NCBI GenBank assembly: GCA_020632885.1
Contig: JACKEQ010000012.1
Coordinates: forward strand, 97,968 to 161,967
Source: Alphaproteobacteria bacterium
GTDB taxonomy: Bacteria > Myxococcota_A > UBA796 > GCA-2862545
Direction: 5' to 3'
Length of the DNA: 64,000 nucleotides
The position numbers were made by a program, and so were the translations under genes. Under the pieces are notes generated by a model that did not search any database, was not told the origin of the DNA, and saw only the letters and a program-made list of their open reading frames with translations. This document shows, one piece after another, positions 34,783 to 42,197 of this stretch (its first letter is position 1; every line of letters starts with the position of its first letter).

Positions 34783-35928
34783 ATGGCCGTCCTGAACTTC
34801 GCACATCGTCAGATCACAGCGAAGATCGTGTACTTCGGTCCGAAAGGGGCGGGCTGCAACACGAACGTCCGCCGCCTGTGGGAGACGCTCGAGGGCACTC
34901 CCGGCCTGTCCCGCGGCCGCCTCCACCGCTTCGGCGCCGCCGAGGCCCCCGAGCACACCTGGTTCTTCGACCTCAAGCCCGACGGCGAGGTGGGCGACGA
35001 GGTGTCGGGCTTCTCGGTGCGCTACCGCATCTACAGCATGCCTGGCGGTGTCGACGACCCCACGCACCGCCAGGAGGTGATGCGCCACGTGGACGCGATC
35101 GTGCTCGTGGCCGACAGCCGCCCCGACGCCAACGCGCCCAACGAGGACGCGATGCTGGAGCTCGAGGAGCTCGTGGGCGCCCAGGGTCTCGACCTCGCCA
35201 AGCTCCCCGTGGTGCTGCAGGTCAACCACCTGGACCACGCGAACGCCCGCGGGGCCGACGACGTCACCTTCGCCCTCAACCCCTTCGGCTTCCCCGTGAT
35301 CCAGGCCGTCGCCCGCGAGGGGGAAGGCGTGCGCGAGACCTTCGACACCATCGCGGAGCTCGCCCGCGCACGTCTCGCCGACAACATCGCCGGCCGGGAC
35401 GGTGCCGTGCAGCTCATGGCGCTCCACGACGACGCAGACCCCTCGGACGACGAGCTCGTCCGCAGCCACGCGAGCCGCCTGGTCGACGCGCCCACGCCCG
35501 ACCCGCAGACCCAGACGTCCAACAAGGGCCCGTCCACACCAGCCCCCGCGGACGCCGTGGAGGTGCCCTTCCAGCCGCGCGAGTTCGCCGGGAGCTACCC
35601 GGTGCGCGTGGTGAACGCGGCCATCGACGACGGGCAGGTCTTCGTGGACGTGGAGCTCGAGCGCATGGGGGGCGGCGAGGTGCGCCAGCTCCGCGTCAAG
35701 CTCGCCAACCGCCCCACCGACGCCCCCGCGGCACCGCGCGCCCCAGCGTTCTCCGTGGTCACGGAGGACCCCCCGAGCGTGATGGGCGTCACCGACCACC
35801 TCCCGGACAAGGTGGACTTCCACACGCCGCCTCCGCCCGCCGACCTCCCCCCCGTCGTCTACGGCCTCGTGGGCGTGGTGGGCGGTGCCGTGGCCGGGGT
35901 GCTGCTGGGCTTCCTGCTGTTCGTCTGA
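34783..35928 (+). CDS. MglA-like GTPase-fold protein with degenerate P-loop and C-terminal membrane tail
   Basis: The first 200 of 381 residues align with MglA-type Ras-like GTPases: KIVYFGPKGAGCNTN (P-loop region), YRIYSMPGG (switch II), AIVLVADSRPDANA and VVLQVNHLD (base-recognition region). Key residues differ: the P-loop GK-T is GC-N, and NKxD is NHLD, so nucleotide binding may be lost or altered. A linker with Pro/Thr and a beta-like domain (residues 270-335) leads to a final hydrophobic helix (VYGLVGVVGGAVAGVLLGFL), which looks like a tail anchor. MglA sets polarity in myxobacteria; a cytoplasmic, membrane-tethered pseudo-GTPase is inferred here. Confidence 0.75.
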   Translation: MAVLNFAHRQITAKIVYFGPKGAGCNTNVRRLWETLEGTPGLSRGRLHRFGAAEAPEHTWFFDLKPDGEVGDEVSGFSVRYRIYSMPGGVDDPTHRQEVMRHVDAIVLVADSRPDANAPNEDAMLELEELVGAQGLDLAKLPVVLQVNHLDHANARGADDVTFALNPFGFPVIQAVAREGEGVRETFDTIAELARARLADNIAGRDGAVQLMALHDDADPSDDELVRSHASRLVDAPTPDPQTQTSNKGPSTPAPADAVEVPFQPREFAGSYPVRVVNAAIDDGQVFVDVELERMGGGEVRQLRVKLANRPTDAPAAPRAPAFSVVTEDPPSVMGVTDHLPDKVDFHTPPPPADLPPVVYGLVGVVGGAVAGVLLGFLLFV

Positions 35929-35949
35929 CGGGGGCGTTAGGGGGCGCGG

Positions 35950-37674
35950 ATGCCCGACCGCTCCTGGACCGACGCCCTCTGGACCCTCCCCTCGCCCGAC
36001 GGGGAGCGCGTCGCCGCCATCCGCGAGTCCACGGGGCTCTCGGACGTCGCGGCCCGCGTGCTGGCCCTCCGGTTCGACACCGTGCCCGATCGGACCTGGC
36101 TGGTCCCGAGCCTCGACCACCTCCACGACCCCGGCCTGCTCCACGACATGCCGCGCGCCCTCGAGCGCCTGCGCCGTGCCGTGCGCGACCGCGAGAAGAT
36201 CCGCATCATCACGGACTACGACGTGGACGGCACGACGTCGTCGCTCATCCTGCAGGCCGCGCTGAAGATGGTCGGGCCCGGGCTGGACATCGACTACCAC
36301 ATCCCCAATCGCTTCGACGAGGGCTACGGCTTCAGCGTGAAGGCCGCCGAGAAGGCCGTCGAGGACGGGGTGAAGCTCATCGTCACCGCGGACATCGGGG
36401 TACGCGACCACGCCTCGGTCGCGAAGGCCCACGAGGGCGGGGTGGACGTGCTGATCTGCGACCATCACCTCCCGCCCGGCGAGAGCGTGCCCGAAGAGGC
36501 CATCGTGCTCTGCCCGCCCAAGGCGGAATGCACCTACCCGAACCCCTACCTGGCCGCGTGTGGCGTGAGCCTGAAGCTCGCCACGGCCCTCCTGCACGAC
36601 CACCCGCGCTTCGACCTCGTGCTCCGGTCCCTCCTGAAGCTCGCCGCCATCGGCACCGTCGCGGACCTCGTGCCCCTGACGTCCGCGGAGAACCGGGCCA
36701 TCGTGTCGCTCGGGCTGCGGGAGCTCAACGTGGGCCGCCACCACCCCGGGCTCGGCGAGCTGCTCCGGGTGTGCGACATCAAGGGCGACATCACGGAGAC
36801 GGACCTGGGGTTCCGGGTGGGCCCGCGCATCAACGCAGCAGGGCGCCTGGTGGACGCGAAGCTCGTGGTCGAGCTCCTGAACTGCCGCGATCCGGCCCGT
36901 GCGCGCGAGCTCGCCGGTCACCTCGACCGCCTGAACAAGGAGCGGCAGGGCATCCAGCGCACGGTGTTCGACGCGGCCATGGAGCGCATCGGCACGGGCG
37001 AGCCGGACCCGTTCGTCGTGGTCGCGGGTCCGGAGGAGGAGGGCTGGCACCGCGGGGTGGTGGGCATCGTGGCGAGCAAGGTGAAGGACGCCGTGCACCG
37101 GCCCGTGGCGGTGGTCTCCGTGCAGGGTGACGTCGCGGTGGGGAGCGTGCGGAGCATCGACGCCGTGCACGCCGTCCGGGCGCTGGACGCCGCGCAGGAC
37201 CTGCTGGTGCGCTACGGCGGGCATCCGGCGGCCGCGGGCTTCACGGTGCCGACGGACCGGATCGATGCCCTCCGGGAGCGGCTGGGCGCGTGGGTGCTGG
37301 AGCACACCACCCCGGAGGACCTGGTCCGGCACCGACGGGTGGACGTCGAGCTCACGCCCGACCAGCTCTCGTGGCCCCTGTTCGGCGAGCTGGAGTCGCT
37401 CGGTCCGTTCGGGATGAAGAACCCGCGCCCGCGCCTGATGATCCGCGGTGTCCGGCCGGAGCGCCCCCGCGTCCTGGCGGACGGGAGGCTCCTGAAGTTC
37501 GGCATCCCCGGCACCTCGGCGGGCTTCCTGTCGTGCGTGTGGTGGGGCGAGGGCGAGCGGCTGGAGCAGATCGGGCAGGGTCCGGTGGACGTGCTCGGCC
37601 AGCTGGGCGTGAACACCTGGAACGGCAACCGCGAGCTCCAGCTCCAGGTGATGGATGTCCGGGACAGCGCGTAG
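35950..37674 (+). CDS. recJ: Single-stranded-DNA-specific exonuclease RecJ
   Basis: This 574-residue enzyme, normal for RecJ, is a 5'-3' single-strand exonuclease used in recombination and mismatch repair. The DHH-family metal ligands are visible in ITDYDVDGTTSS (about residue 90), VTADIG and CDHHLPPG; RINAAGRL and GGHPAAAGF form the DHHA1 side. The OB-fold-like C-terminus has LGPFGMKNPRP. It follows the MglA-like gene by 21 bases on the same strand. Confidence 0.95.
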   Translation: MPDRSWTDALWTLPSPDGERVAAIRESTGLSDVAARVLALRFDTVPDRTWLVPSLDHLHDPGLLHDMPRALERLRRAVRDREKIRIITDYDVDGTTSSLILQAALKMVGPGLDIDYHIPNRFDEGYGFSVKAAEKAVEDGVKLIVTADIGVRDHASVAKAHEGGVDVLICDHHLPPGESVPEEAIVLCPPKAECTYPNPYLAACGVSLKLATALLHDHPRFDLVLRSLLKLAAIGTVADLVPLTSAENRAIVSLGLRELNVGRHHPGLGELLRVCDIKGDITETDLGFRVGPRINAAGRLVDAKLVVELLNCRDPARARELAGHLDRLNKERQGIQRTVFDAAMERIGTGEPDPFVVVAGPEEEGWHRGVVGIVASKVKDAVHRPVAVVSVQGDVAVGSVRSIDAVHAVRALDAAQDLLVRYGGHPAAAGFTVPTDRIDALRERLGAWVLEHTTPEDLVRHRRVDVELTPDQLSWPLFGELESLGPFGMKNPRPRLMIRGVRPERPRVLADGRLLKFGIPGTSAGFLSCVWWGEGERLEQIGQGPVDVLGQLGVNTWNGNRELQLQVMDVRDSA

Positions 37675-37680
37675 ATCCCG

Positions 37681-38102
37681 TCAGGAACGCCAGAACTCCG
37701 ACGCCCACGGCGGCAGCGTCGCGAGGACGCGCTCGAGAGCCGCAGGGTCCACGAGGTGCCGGCGCACGCAGGTCGCGACGTCCTCGATGCAGGTGTCCGG
37801 CGCGAAGTTGTGGTCGGGCCGGAGCGCCTGGGCCTCCCGGGTCCAGGTCGCCCGGTCGCCCGGCGGCGAGACCGGCTCCTCCGGATCCCACGCCTCCACG
37901 TACAGGGCGCGTAGCCCCACGGGGAGCGTCCGCGCGAAGCGGATGGAGTCCTGCAGCGTCAGACGCCGCCGGAATGCCTGGAAGACGCCCTGGGTCGTGG
38001 TGTACGCCCGGTGAGACGTCTCGATGCCTGCGGTCTCCGCGAGATCGTGGAAGTAGTCCCACAGGTGGTCGTCACAGCGCTGGTACTCGTGGGGACAGGC
38101 AT
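37681..38102 (-). CDS. DUF2267 domain protein (one frameshift near the start)
   Basis: This protein of about 140 residues contains the DUF2267 core: TTQGVFQAFRRRLTLQDSIRFA then LPVGLRALYVEAWDP and a second half-repeat VRRHLVDPAALERVLATLP. No standard start is in frame. ATG 38102, immediately after the hflX stop, is one frame off and is restored by adding one base to GGGG 38091-38094, giving MPVPHEYQRCDDHLWDYF. The domain is common but its function is unknown. It is coupled to hflX and ends seven bases from the recJ stop. Confidence 0.75.
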
Positions 38103-39744
38103 CTACGTCGCCATCTGCGCCCGGAACAAGGCGTGGTCGACGGCCTCCAGCAGCCCGTGCAGCCCGGTGCCCTCCTCCGCCGAGACCGCCAGCCCGCCGT
38201 GCTCGTGGACCAGCGCCTCCAGCGCCTCGGGCTCCGCGAGGTCCGCCTTGTTCCACACGAGCAGGGTGGGACGGTCGGCGAGCCCGAGATCCGCGAGCAC
38301 CCCGTCCACGCTGATCTTGTGCGCGTCGACCTCCGGATCGGCGGCATCCAGCACGTGCACCAGGAGGTCCGCCTCGTCGAGCTCCTCCAGCGTGGCCGGA
38401 AGGCCTGGATCAGCGTGTCGGGGAGGTCCTCGATGAACCCGACGGTGTCCGCCAGGATGATCTCGCGCTCCTCCGGCAGCCGGAAGCGGCGCGTGGTGGT
38501 GTCGAGCGTCGCGAAGAGCTGGTCCTCCGCGAGCACCTCCGAGCGCGTCACCCGGTTGAGGAGCGTGGACTTGCCGGCGTTCGTGTAGCCCACCAGGCTC
38601 ACCACCGGGACGCGGTTCTTCTTCCGCCGCTGCCGCTGGAGACCCCGGCGCTTCGAGATCTTCTCGAGCTGCGCCTCGAGCCGCGCCAGCCGCTCCGAGG
38701 CACGGCGCCGGTTGAGCTCCAGCTTGGTCTCACCCGGCCCGCGACCCCCGATGCCGCCCGTGAGGCCGCGACATCGCCGTGGGCATCGCCGCCAGCCGCG
38801 GCGCCCGGTAGCGCAGCTGGGCGAGCTCGACCTGCAGCCGGCCCTCCCGCGTGGCCGCGTGCTGCGCGAAGATGTCGAGGATGAGCTGGGTGCGGTCGAG
38901 CACCTTCAGGTCCGTGCTCTCCGCGATGTTCCGGAGCTGGGACGGGGCGAGCTCACGGTCGAAGATCAGCCCCTCCGCACCGAGCTGCATGGAGCGCACC
39001 ACGAGCTCCTGGAGCTTGCCCTGGCCGATCACCGTGCGCCCGTCGAGGGCCTTCCGGTTCTGGAGCACGGCGTCCACCACGTGCAGGCCGGCCGTCTGCG
39101 CGAGCCGCTCGAGCTCGGCCATGGACCGCCGGGCCTTCCGCGCGTCGCCCGTGCTCACGCCCACCAGGATGACGGACTCCTGATCACCGACCTTCTCGAG
39201 GGTCCGCCGCTGGGCGAACTGGGCCTCGAGGTCCGTGATGAACGCGTGCCAGTCGAGGTCCCAGTGGTGGACGCCCTCGAGGGTCTCCTTCCGTGGTCGC
39301 GGCCTCCTCCTCGTCCGTCGGAGGGAGCAGGTGGGCCCACTGGACCTCGCCCGGCAGACCCGTCGTGGGCTCCACGAACACGGTGGCCACGGCGTCGAGC
39401 CGGAGGAGCGTGAGGTCCGTGAGGTCGTCGTCGGTGAGCCCGACCCGACGGAGGTCGGTGAGCACGAGCCGCAGGCCCCGGAACCGGTCGGCACCCGCGC
39501 GCCAGCGGCCCAGATCGGGCAGGAACACGCGATGGGCGTCCCCCACCACCACGTTGGCGATCTCCCCACCGCGGTCGATCAGCAGGCCGATGCGCCGGTT
39601 GGTCTGCTGGGAGAGCTCGGTGAGCGCGCGCGCCAGCGGCACCGACACGAACCGCGAGCGGTCCGTGCGCCGGTTGTAGAGCCCCCGGAGCGCCTTGTCG
39701 TGGTGGGCCTTCAGCCCCTCGGTGTCGCCGTACAGCCTGTCCAA
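38103..39744 (-). CDS. hflX: GTPase HflX (three frameshifts in this sequence)
   Basis: The ribosome-associated GTPase HflX rescues stalled or heat-damaged ribosomes. The N-terminal domain (LYGDTEGLKAHH; RSRFVSVPLARALTELS), the middle (HVVDAVLQNRKALDGRTVIG; LIFDRELAPSQLRNIAE) and the G domain (VSLVGYTNAGKSTLLNR; ILADTVGFIEDLP; LVWNKADL) are all present but in three frames. Single-base repairs at CC 39291-39292 (extra), GG 38764-38765 (extra) and CC 38396-38397 (missing) restore one frame of about 546 residues, including TGGIGGRGPGETKLE. TTG 39744 gives the usual MDRLYG-type start; ATG 39771 is possible. Confidence 0.85.
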
Positions 39745-39776
39745 GCGGATCCCCGACCGCCTTGCTACCATGGGGC

Positions 39777-40151
39777 ATGCGCTTCCTGCTGCTCGGTCTG
39801 CTCGCGTGCGACGCGTCCACCGGTCCCCACCTCGGCGGACAGGAGGGCGAGCCCGTCGCTCAGCCCCCGGACGAGGTCCCGGACGCCCCCCCACCTCCGG
39901 CCCCCGATCCCGGCGTCGACAACGAGGGCGACTGCCGGGTGGTGGCGCACTGCGAGGGCGACGGCTGGTGCGCGGACTACAGCGAGGCCACCCGGCCGGA
40001 CCTGGAGGCCACCTGCCCCGGCGCGTGGGGCGAGGGTCCGTGCGACACGGAAGGTGCCGTGGGCACCTGCGCGTGGGGTAGCGATCTCTGCACGGTCGTG
40101 TGGCTCTGGCCCGAGGCCACCGACGACGCTCGAACTGATCCACTCTATTGA
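39777..40151 (+). CDS. Small cysteine-containing lipoprotein
   Basis: This 124-residue protein starts at ATG 39777 with lipobox LLAC at residues 7-10. A Pro/Asp-rich linker (to about 50) leads to a small domain with six cysteines (CRVVAHCEGDGWCADY; CPGAWGEGPCDTEG) that probably forms disulfides in the periplasm. No family recognised. It is divergent from hflX, with 32 bases between starts. Confidence 0.6.
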   Translation: MRFLLLGLLACDASTGPHLGGQEGEPVAQPPDEVPDAPPPPAPDPGVDNEGDCRVVAHCEGDGWCADYSEATRPDLEATCPGAWGEGPCDTEGAVGTCAWGSDLCTVVWLWPEATDDARTDPLY

Positions 40152-40156
40152 ACTCC

Positions 40157-40171
40157 GGCCGCAAAGCGGCC
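40157..40171 (+). terminator. Short GC hairpin after the small lipoprotein gene
   Basis: GGCCGC-AAA-GCGGCC begins five bases after the stop at 40151. There is no U tract, so termination is only a possibility. The remaining 120 bases to the next gene show no clear promoter hexamers. Confidence 0.35.
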
Positions 40172-40289
40172 TCCGCGGCCCATTCTGGGCCTTGGCGATC
40201 CGAGGGTCGTCGCAGGGGTCCGTGACCCACCGGGCCGATGGAACCTCATGGTAGTCTTGCTGTCGGGGAGACTGCAGGGAGGGGAAGCC

Positions 40290-41177
40290 ATGGAGTCCAG
40301 TTCCACGTTGCGTGCGCTCGGTGCGCTCGCTGTCGCCGTGTCCACGGGGAGCGTCGCCGTCGTCGCGCTGTTCCAGCTCATCACGTCCTACCAGGAGCGG
40401 ATCGACGACGCCGCGAAGCCCGAGGACACCGTCATGGTCATGGTCGCCTCTCGGGACCTGTACCCTGGAGTGGCGATCGCCGAAGAGGACCTCGTGGCCG
40501 TGCGCATGCCGCCGCGCTTCGTCCCCGCTGGCGCGTTCCTCACCCCCGAGCACGTGATCGGCCAGCGTCCCCGGGAGCGCGTGCTCGCCAACGACCTCCT
40601 GCGCGCCGAGCGCCTCGCGAACCCCGAGTCGGGTGAGGGCCTCAACGCGATCATCCCGCGCGACATGCGCGCGATCTCGGTGGAGATCGCGGACGGTGCG
40701 GCCCTCTCGGGGCACCTCCAGCCGGGCAACTACGTCGACGTGCTCGTCACCGTGGAGGGTCTGGCGGACGCGGCGGGCGTGCACGCGGAGTCCCGCACGG
40801 CCACGCTGATCCAGACGGTGTTCGTGCTCGCCGTGAACGAGGACGCCCACCGCGCCAGGGCGGACTCCGGCTCCGGCCAGGGTCGCCCCACCGTCACGTT
40901 CCTCGTCGAGCCCGAGCAGGCCGAGCAGATCGCCCACGCCGAGCGCACCGGCGAGCTCCGCCTGTCCCTGCGCAGCGACCTGGATCGCTCCATCTTCGAG
41001 AGCCACGGTGTGAACGCGGACGACGTGCTGGGCCGGAAGAAGGAGGAGAAGCGCACACGCGGTCCCAGGCGGACCGCGCCCGCACCCGTCATCCCCGTGG
41101 TGCCGGACCTGAAGCAGGACTGCATCGTGATCGTCGAGGGCGAGCGGCGCCGCGTCGAGTGCACGCCCACGCCCTGA
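40290..41177 (+). CDS. CpaB/RcpC-like SAF-domain protein, copy 1
   Basis: This 295-residue protein has one N-terminal membrane helix (LAVAVSTGSVAVVALFQLI). A SAF domain follows (MVASRDLYPGVAIAEEDLVAV then MPPRFVPAG, VIGQRPRERVLAND). The RcpC/CpaB region comes next (IPRDMRAISVEIADGAALSG; LQPGNYVDVLVTVEG). CpaB proteins are periplasmic subunits of Flp/Tad pilus machines, thought to bind peptidoglycan or the secretin. The usual partners (cpaC secretin, tadA ATPase, Flp pilin) are absent from both sides. ATG 40290 follows GGAGGGG. The second copy starts 47 bases downstream. Confidence 0.82.
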   Translation: MESSSTLRALGALAVAVSTGSVAVVALFQLITSYQERIDDAAKPEDTVMVMVASRDLYPGVAIAEEDLVAVRMPPRFVPAGAFLTPEHVIGQRPRERVLANDLLRAERLANPESGEGLNAIIPRDMRAISVEIADGAALSGHLQPGNYVDVLVTVEGLADAAGVHAESRTATLIQTVFVLAVNEDAHRARADSGSGQGRPTVTFLVEPEQAEQIAHAERTGELRLSLRSDLDRSIFESHGVNADDVLGRKKEEKRTRGPRRTAPAPVIPVVPDLKQDCIVIVEGERRRVECTPTP

Positions 41178-41224
41178 CCCACCTGTGATACGCTCGCAGA
41201 CCGAAGCGTCCCGGAGGAAGTCCC

Positions 41225-42130
41225 ATGGACTCGAGAGGAACCCTGCGCGCCCTGATCGCGCTCTTCATCGCCGTGTTCATGGGCGGAATCGCGGTCGTCG
41301 CGCTCTTCCAGCTCATCACGAACTACCAGGCGCGGATCGACGAGGCGAAGAAGCCCGAGGACACCGTGATGGTGATCGTGGCCGCGCGCGACCTCTACCC
41401 AGGTGTCACGATCGAGGAGGAAGACCTCGTCGCCGTCGAGATCCCGCCCCGCTTCCTGCCCGGCGGTGTGTTCCTCTCGCCCGAGCACGTCGTGGGCCAG
41501 CGCCCCCGCGAGCGCGTCCTCGCCAACGAGTTCATCCGGGCCTCGCGCCTCGCGAACCCCGAGTCGGGTGAAGGCCTGAACGCCATCATCCCGCGCGACA
41601 TGCGCGCCATCTCCGTGGAGATCGCGGATGGCGCGGCGCTCTCCGGCTTCCTGGACCCCGGCAACTACGTCGACATCCTGGTCACCATCGCGGGCCTGTC
41701 GGACGACAGCGGCCGCACCATCCAGGAGCCCGAGACCCACACCCTGCTCCAGTCGATCTTCGTGCTCGCGGTGAACGATCGCGCGCAGGGCACGGCAGCG
41801 GACCGCGCGTCCTCGCAGGGCCGCAACACGGTCACCCTGCTCGTCACGGCACCCCAGGCCGAGCAGATCGCCCACGCCGAGCGCACCGGCGAGCTCCGCC
41901 TCGCGCTGCGGAACGAGACCGACTCCGCGATCGTCGCCTCGTCCGGCGCGAACATGGACGAGGTGCTCAACATCATCAAGAAGGCCGAGGCGCCGCGCAC
42001 GCGGACGCGCGCCACCAAGCCGAAGCCCGCCCCCGAGCCGGAGGCCGCGCCGGAGCCCGTCGCTCCCGGCGTGCTCATCATCTCGGGCAAGGACGTTCGC
42101 GAGGAGAAGGTCCTCCCGGACCCCAAGTAG
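41225..42130 (+). CDS. CpaB/RcpC-like SAF-domain protein, copy 2
   Basis: This 301-residue paralogue of the preceding gene is strongly similar through the whole SAF and CpaB region (DLYPGVTIEEEDLVAVEIPP; PRDMRAISVEIADGAALSG). It differs at the C-terminus: an Ala/Pro/Lys-rich linker and VLIISGKDVREEKVLPDPK, against a Cys-containing tail in copy 1. The two copies could form a heteromer. ATG 41225 follows GGAGGA. It is closed by a strong inverted repeat at 42152-42185. Confidence 0.82.
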   Translation: MDSRGTLRALIALFIAVFMGGIAVVALFQLITNYQARIDEAKKPEDTVMVIVAARDLYPGVTIEEEDLVAVEIPPRFLPGGVFLSPEHVVGQRPRERVLANEFIRASRLANPESGEGLNAIIPRDMRAISVEIADGAALSGFLDPGNYVDILVTIAGLSDDSGRTIQEPETHTLLQSIFVLAVNDRAQGTAADRASSQGRNTVTLLVTAPQAEQIAHAERTGELRLALRNETDSAIVASSGANMDEVLNIIKKAEAPRTRTRATKPKPAPEPEAAPEPVAPGVLIISGKDVREEKVLPDPK

Positions 42131-42151
42131 CCCACCTCCCGAGCCCGTAGC

Positions 42152-42185
42152 GAGAGCCCGTCAGGACGCATCCTGGCGGGCTCTC
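42152..42185. terminator. Strong inverted repeat between convergent genes
   Basis: GAGAGCCCG-TCAGGA / TCCTGG-CGGGCTCTC forms a 15-pair stem with loop CGCA (one G-T pair). It lies between the stops of the second CpaB gene and the SNF2 helicase and could stop transcription from both sides, though a long T run is lacking. Confidence 0.6.
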
Positions 42186-42197
42186 CTGCTCAGGGGA

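Noticed and set aside
33892..37332. Single giant minus-strand frame continuous with lgt
   Set aside because: Only the last 264 codons match Lgt and have a GTG with Shine-Dalgarno; the rest is antisense to the MglA-like and recJ genes.
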